A model generated the notes under the pieces. It ran no database searches. It saw only the letters and a program-made list of their open reading frames with translations, and was not told the DNA's origin. A stretch of 10,031 nt of DNA from Gammaproteobacteria bacterium (GTDB lineage: Bacteria > Pseudomonadota > Gammaproteobacteria > J044), in NCBI GenBank assembly GCA_026995955.1, contig JALWNJ010000379.1, forward strand, positions 1-10,031, written 5' to 3'. The translations under genes and the position numbers were made by a program. Within the stretch, counting starts at the first letter, position 1, and the number at the start of each line of letters is the position of its first letter. Of the stretch, positions 6,692 through 10,031 are shown one piece after another.

Positions 6692-8546
6692 GGGCGAGAA
6701 TCTTCTGCTGCAGCACGGCCCTGTCCTCACCCAGGAAGAAGAGACGGCCAAACAGTTCCACGGAAAACAGGTTCCAGCGGAGGTCGTCATCGGCGGCCTC
6801 GAAGCTCGCCTTCATGCCCTCGTGCCGGATCCCCAGCAGATGCTGCAGGAATCCGTCACGCAAGAATTCGGCATCCAGCCGCAGATAATCCATCGGCGTG
6901 ACCGGAAAGCCCAGCTTCTTGCGCGTGGTGATCGATTCCGGGACCAGATCACAGGCGGCACGGCGCACCACCGTCTTGTTCCGGGTGAGCGGATTGCCAC
7001 GCAGGATCTCGCGCCATCTCATCGGATGCTTGAAACGCACCGGGAGGTTGACGGCAAAGCGGACCACCTCGTTCTCGAGGAAGGGGATGCGGCTTTCCAG
7101 GGCATGCATCATTCCCATGCGGTCGTTGCGCTGCAGCAGCGAATTGAGGTGGCCACGCTGCACGAAGAGCCCATCGATCAGGGCATTGCGCTCCACCGGA
7201 TCATGGACGAAGGCATAGGCCGACTCGCTCTCCCTGCGCCAGGCCTGAATGCCGGCCCGACTGGCCAGATCCTCTATCACACTGCGCCGCCGTGCCGGCG
7301 GATACAGCTTGCCCAGCAGCCCGCCCAGCCTGCCGAGCAGGGGGCGCCCCGGGGCGAAGAGCGAGGCGATGCGATCGCGCAGGATGGCCTTGGAGTTCGG
7401 CCCGTAGCCAAGGAACAGCTCGTCCGCGCCCTCGCCGGTGAGCAGCACCTTGATGCCATTCTCGTGTGCCAGCCGCGCGACGAGCTGGAAGGGGACATCG
7501 TTGGGGTGATAGGCCGAAGGCATCTCGTGGTACCAGGTGGTCTCCACCAGGCTGGACACATAATCTTCCCCGTGCATCTCGGCGGCATGGAACGGGGCAT
7601 CGAGGTATTCGGCCACCTGACGGGCAAAGACCCGCTCGCTCATGGGTCCGACCACATCGGCATGATAGAGCGCGATGTCGGGGATGAACTTCTGCGCCAG
7701 GGCAGAAATCAGCGAGGAATCGATGCCTCCGGAAGCGAGCGCGGCGACCGGCGCATCGGAGATGGCATGAATCTCCACGCTGCGCGTCATCAGGCTGCGG
7801 AAGCGATCCGTGGCCTGCTGCAGCGTCCAGCCATCCTGCTCCCGGTAAAGCGCCTCGTCCACCGCGTCGATGACCCGGAAATACGGTTGCTGAACGGCCG
7901 CGGCGGGATGGGCATCGATGCGCATGAAATGCCCGGGCTGCAACGCCAGGATCCCCTGAAACGGGGTCCAGGGTTCCCACGGGCTGGCACCCTCGAGCAG
8001 GGACAGGAGCACCGGCAGATCAGGCGCAACCTCGCCGAGCAGGGCACGAACGGCCTTCATCTCGGAAGCGAAGATCAGCCTGCCATCCCGCTCGCCGTAA
8101 TAGAGGGGCTTGATACCCATGCGGTCGCGGGCCAGCCACAACCGGCCGGACTCGACCTCGTAGAGGGCAAAGGCGAACATGCCGTCGAGACGGGGCAGGG
8201 TTGCCTCTACCCCCCATTCGATGCAGGCGCGCAGCAGGACCTCGGTATCGCCGGTGGAACGGAAGCGATGCCCCACGGCCTCGAGTTCCCTTCGCAGTTC
8301 CCGAAAATTGTAGATCTCGCCGTTGTAGCACAGGCAATGACGCCGATCCTCGCTCCACATGGGCTGGTGAGCGCTGTCGGAGAGATCCTGGATGCTGAGA
8401 CGGGTATGCACGAGGCCCGCACGGCCCTCGACCACGATGTCGGAATCATCCGGACCGCGGTGGGCAATGAGGCGCCTCAGGGTTTCCAGTTGTTCAGATT
8501 CCGGCTGCGTGCCCGCAGAAGCGATGATGCCGGCAATACCGCACAT
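6678..8546 (-). CDS. asnB: Glutamine-hydrolysing asparagine synthase-like amidotransferase
   Basis: The 622-residue protein has the two-domain AsnB layout. The N-terminal Ntn glutaminase domain begins MCGIAG; Cys2 is the nucleophile exposed after methionine removal, which fixes the ATG at 8546 rather than the GTG two codons earlier. An AGGGAA site 8 bases upstream agrees. Glutamine-pocket motifs are HTRLSI (R49), YNGEIYNF (74-81) and STGDTEVLL (97-105). The synthetase domain has the PP-loop SGGIDSS (272-278), LTGEGADELFLGY (369-381) and the late RKKLGFPV motif. All key elements are present, so it should release ammonia from glutamine and amidate an ATP-activated carboxylate. In polysaccharide loci AsnB paralogues are thought to amidate uronic acids or amino-acyl groups rather than free aspartate; that is the inferred role here, and housekeeping asparagine synthesis is the alternative. 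It is followed by an overlapping GT gene. Confidence 0.95.
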   Translation of the reverse strand: MCGIAGIIASAGTQPESEQLETLRRLIAHRGPDDSDIVVEGRAGLVHTRLSIQDLSDSAHQPMWSEDRRHCLCYNGEIYNFRELRRELEAVGHRFRSTGDTEVLLRACIEWGVEATLPRLDGMFAFALYEVESGRLWLARDRMGIKPLYYGERDGRLIFASEMKAVRALLGEVAPDLPVLLSLLEGASPWEPWTPFQGILALQPGHFMRIDAHPAAAVQQPYFRVIDAVDEALYREQDGWTLQQATDRFRSLMTRSVEIHAISDAPVAALASGGIDSSLISALAQKFIPDIALYHADVVGPMSERVFARQVAEYLDAPFHAAEMHGEDYVSSLVETTWYHEMPSAYHPNDVPFQLVARLAHENGIKVLLTGEGADELFLGYGPNSKAILRDRIASLFAPGRPLLGRLGGLLGKLYPPARRRSVIEDLASRAGIQAWRRESESAYAFVHDPVERNALIDGLFVQRGHLNSLLQRNDRMGMMHALESRIPFLENEVVRFAVNLPVRFKHPMRWREILRGNPLTRNKTVVRRAACDLVPESITTRKKLGFPVTPMDYLRLDAEFLRDGFLQHLLGIRHEGMKASFEAADDDLRWNLFSVELFGRLFFLGEDRAVLQQKILAHARY

Positions 8547-8578
8547 GCGCACGATTCCCTGTTGCAGATGGAGAGGAA

Positions 8579-8607
8579 ATCATACGCGGGCCTCCCTGCC
8601 CCCACAA
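8579..8607 (-). promoter_or_regulatory. Candidate sigma70 promoter for asnB and the second GT
   Basis: In the 71-base gap between beta-helix 3 and asnB, reading leftward, TTGTGG (8607-8602, three of six consensus bases) is followed after exactly 17 bases by TATGAT (8584-8579, five of six). Transcription would start near 8572, giving a leader of about 26 bases with the AGGGAA ribosome-binding site at 8560-8555. Read-through from beta-helix 3 is equally possible, since no terminator is visible in the gap. Confidence 0.4.
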
Positions 8608-8617
8608 GCGGATCGAC

Positions 8618-10031
8618 TCAGTGATCCTCGTAGGCGCCGGCATCGATCGCCCCGCCAAGTGGCCGGGCAACCCCATTGATGTCACTGCCCGGGGCGGAAC
8701 TCCCGGATAGCGAAGCCGTACCGAAATCGACGGCCAGGGCATTGGCAACCAGGTGATAGTCCCGATTGGCGGCATCGACGAACTCGGCGGCACGCGTGGA
8801 CACCGCGCTGTGGCTGCCATGCCCGTTCGCCTGCCAGGTGGAGAGATCCATGGTGCTGTTCTCGCCATCGAAGGAAAGCACCGAGCCGGAATCCACCACA
8901 TTGTAGTCTGCCGAGAAACTCGTGTTCGATACCACGATGGCCATGGCATTGCCGAGCAGTACATTGTTGAAGATGCGGTGTCCGCCCGCGTCCTGCGTCA
9001 GCTTGATGGCCGAACCGGCATTGTCGGCAATGGTGTTGTTGTCAATCACGAGATTGCGGGCCCCGCCACTGGCATCGATCTGAAAGACCCGTATGCCGTG
9101 GCGTCCGTTGGCATAGATGAGGTTGTTGACGAAGGTCGAGTCATATACCCCATCGGCATCGATCCCGTTGGCGGCATTGTCGTGAATGATGTTGCCCTCG
9201 ACCAGCAGACCGGTGTGCAGGCCATCGCCCCCGACCGAGGCATCTCCATTGAAGTGGATGCCGTTGACGCCATTGCCGTAGGTCAGGTTGTAACGCACGA
9301 TGGTGTTGTCGGAGCCGCCATTGGTTACATAGATGCCATGGCTGTTCCGCGACCCGCTGGTGACATTTCCCTCCACCACCGAGTCTGCCACCTCTGACGC
9401 ATAGATGTTGGTCGACTGCGAGTCGCGGACCTCGTTGTAGCGGATGACGACCCCGTACATGGGGGCTGTCGGCGAGGCGCAATGGGCACCAATGCCATAA
9501 CCCCGCGCTCCGTTGCGCAATACCCGGAAACCCTCGACGACCACCCACGAGGCATTGCAGATGTAGATCGAATCATCGACACCCGAGGCTGGTGCAGTGA
9601 TCCTGGCATCGGTACCTTGCGCAGAGACCGTGATCGGACTGGCCTGGGTGCCGCTGTTGTACATCGAGAAACCACTGTAGATGCCGTCGAACACCAGCAC
9701 CACATCACCAGGCTGGGCATCGTCCACGGCAGCCTGGATCGTGCTGTACTCCTGCGTGCCGGACGGACTGGCATCATCGTTGACACAGCGGACCGAAACC
9801 TGCGCACAGTCGGCAGCGCCCAGCCCGGTGCTGCCTCCTGGCCCCAGCCGCAGCCCGGTACCACCACCGGTACCACCACCGGTACCACCACCGGTACCAC
9901 CACCGGTACCACCACCGGTACCACCACCGGTACCACCACCAGTGCCACCGCCGGTGCTACCGCCAGTCCCTCCGCCCGTGCCTCCACTGCCGACGGCCAC
10001 GGCCTGGCTGTCTCCGGATGCACCACCCCCG
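8618..10031 (-). CDS. Exported beta-helix protein 3 with Gly/Thr repeat linker (N-terminus outside window)
   Basis: The frame runs off the right edge; 470 codons are visible, ending DAGAYEDH then TGA. It opens GGGASGDSQAVAVGSGG, then a low-complexity linker of TGGG units to about residue 60. Next comes an N-terminal coil region EYSTIQAAVDDAQPGDVVLV and a body with asparagine-turn beta-helix coils (IRYNEV, VEGNVT, VRYNLT, VEGNII, VNNLIY, IDNNTI, FNNVLL). The C-terminus LSTWQA, DINGVARPLGG and DAGAYE is choice-of-anchor Q type. The layout matches beta-helix 1, including SHGIYV and GGDG landmarks, so the two are paralogues. The GTG at 10000 is not taken as a start because the open frame and linker-like sequence continue upstream. 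The codon cut by the edge ends in C and is followed by three glycines, as after a lipobox cysteine, so a lipoprotein is possible but unproven. A surface or periplasmic glycan-binding or -modifying role is inferred. Confidence 0.87.
   Translation of the reverse strand, partial: GGGASGDSQAVAVGSGGTGGGTGGSTGGGTGGGTGGGTGGGTGGGTGGGTGGGTGGGTGLRLGPGGSTGLGAADCAQVSVRCVNDDASPSGTQEYSTIQAAVDDAQPGDVVLVFDGIYSGFSMYNSGTQASPITVSAQGTDARITAPASGVDDSIYICNASWVVVEGFRVLRNGARGYGIGAHCASPTAPMYGVVIRYNEVRDSQSTNIYASEVADSVVEGNVTSGSRNSHGIYVTNGGSDNTIVRYNLTYGNGVNGIHFNGDASVGGDGLHTGLLVEGNIIHDNAANGIDADGVYDSTFVNNLIYANGRHGIRVFQIDASGGARNLVIDNNTIADNAGSAIKLTQDAGGHRIFNNVLLGNAMAIVVSNTSFSADYNVVDSGSVLSFDGENSTMDLSTWQANGHGSHSAVSTRAAEFVDAANRDYHLVANALAVDFGTASLSGSSAPGSDINGVARPLGGAIDAGAYEDH
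9857..9988 (-). repeat. 12-bp in-frame tandem repeat encoding the (TGGG)n linker
   Basis: Seven perfect copies of GGTACCACCACC (+ strand) lie at 9857-9940, followed by four degraded copies (9941-9988: AGTGCCACCGCC, GGTGCTACCGCC, AGTCCCTCCGCC, CGTGCCTCCACT). On the coding strand each unit reads as three glycines and a threonine, so gain or loss of units changes linker length without a frameshift. Perfect identity at one end and decay at the other suggests recent expansion by slippage or unequal exchange at the end nearer the beta-helix domain. Each perfect unit contains the palindrome GGTACC. Confidence 0.95.

Noticed and set aside
6692..6790. Upstream extension of the second GT inside asnB
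   Set aside because: The conserved GT4 first strand starts directly after the ATG at 6691; the extra residues are a shadow of asnB.
8547..8552. GTG start for asnB two codons before the ATG
   Set aside because: The catalytic cysteine must directly follow the initiator methionine, and the Shine-Dalgarno spacing fits the ATG better.
6414..8624. Long open frame of 736 codons on the + strand opposite asnB and part of the second GT
   Set aside because: It is antisense to strongly recognisable AsnB and GT motifs, shows no domain of its own and is the expected result of high GC content with biased codons.
8618..8700. PEP-CTERM sorting signal at the end of the beta-helix proteins
   Set aside because: None of the three proteins ends with a PEP motif, hydrophobic helix and basic tail; two end just after the DIGAYE-type motif.
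9857..9988. CRISPR array
   Set aside because: The 12-bp units are directly adjacent with no spacers and are translated in frame as a Gly/Thr linker.

Overview
The window is a GC-rich, almost gap-free stretch of a Gram-negative chromosome, most likely gammaproteobacterial and less likely betaproteobacterial. The Gram-negative assignment rests on an outer-membrane beta-barrel C-terminus, Sec signal peptides and Shine-Dalgarno starts; the class is inferred from general gene content only. It reads as part of an extracellular polysaccharide (EPS or capsule) locus. It carries two GT4-family glycosyltransferases, an AsnB-type amidotransferase, a CapK/PaaK-type adenylating enzyme and three exported right-handed parallel beta-helix proteins. 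No polymerase, flippase, exosortase or priming glycosyltransferase lies inside the window.

Layout, left to right. At 1-173 (+) is the C-terminal end of an outer-membrane beta-barrel protein, followed after 14 bases by a GT4 glycosyltransferase at 188-1294 (+). Convergent to it, and overlapping its 3' end by 34 bases, is beta-helix protein 1 at 1261-2583 (-). A 144-base divergent intergenic region (2584-2727) separates that gene from a two-gene unit on the + strand. This unit is a CapK/PaaK-like ligase (2728-4077) and beta-helix protein 2 (4074-5633), whose GTG start overlaps the ligase stop. Beta-helix 2 runs head-on into a second GT4 glycosyltransferase at 5570-6691 (-), overlapping it by 64 bases. 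That GT is the last gene of a leftward unit: beta-helix protein 3 (8618 to beyond the right edge), asnB (6678-8546) and GT4 (5570-6691). asnB and the GT overlap by 14 bases, and asnB has a reasonable sigma70-type promoter of its own.

How the genes may work together. The glycosyltransferases would build the repeat unit on the cytoplasmic side. AsnB would supply an amide, for example on a uronic acid or an amino-acid substituent. The CapK-like enzyme would activate a carboxylic acid as an adenylate or thioester for decorating the glycan. The three beta-helix proteins are exported and share the fold of polysaccharide lyases and C5-epimerases, so they could trim, epimerise or bind the polymer in the periplasm or at the surface. 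The beta-helix role is inference from fold and context; no catalytic residues were assigned.

Most unusual points: three beta-helix genes interleaved with glycan enzymes in four transcription blocks; a perfect 12-bp tandem repeat encoding a Gly/Thr linker in beta-helix 3, with hints that this protein is a lipoprotein; two tail-to-tail glycosyltransferase/beta-helix overlaps; and a G8 tract early in the first GT gene. No tRNA, rRNA, CRISPR, insertion sequence or clear terminator was seen. No stretch of more than 300 bases lacks a gene.
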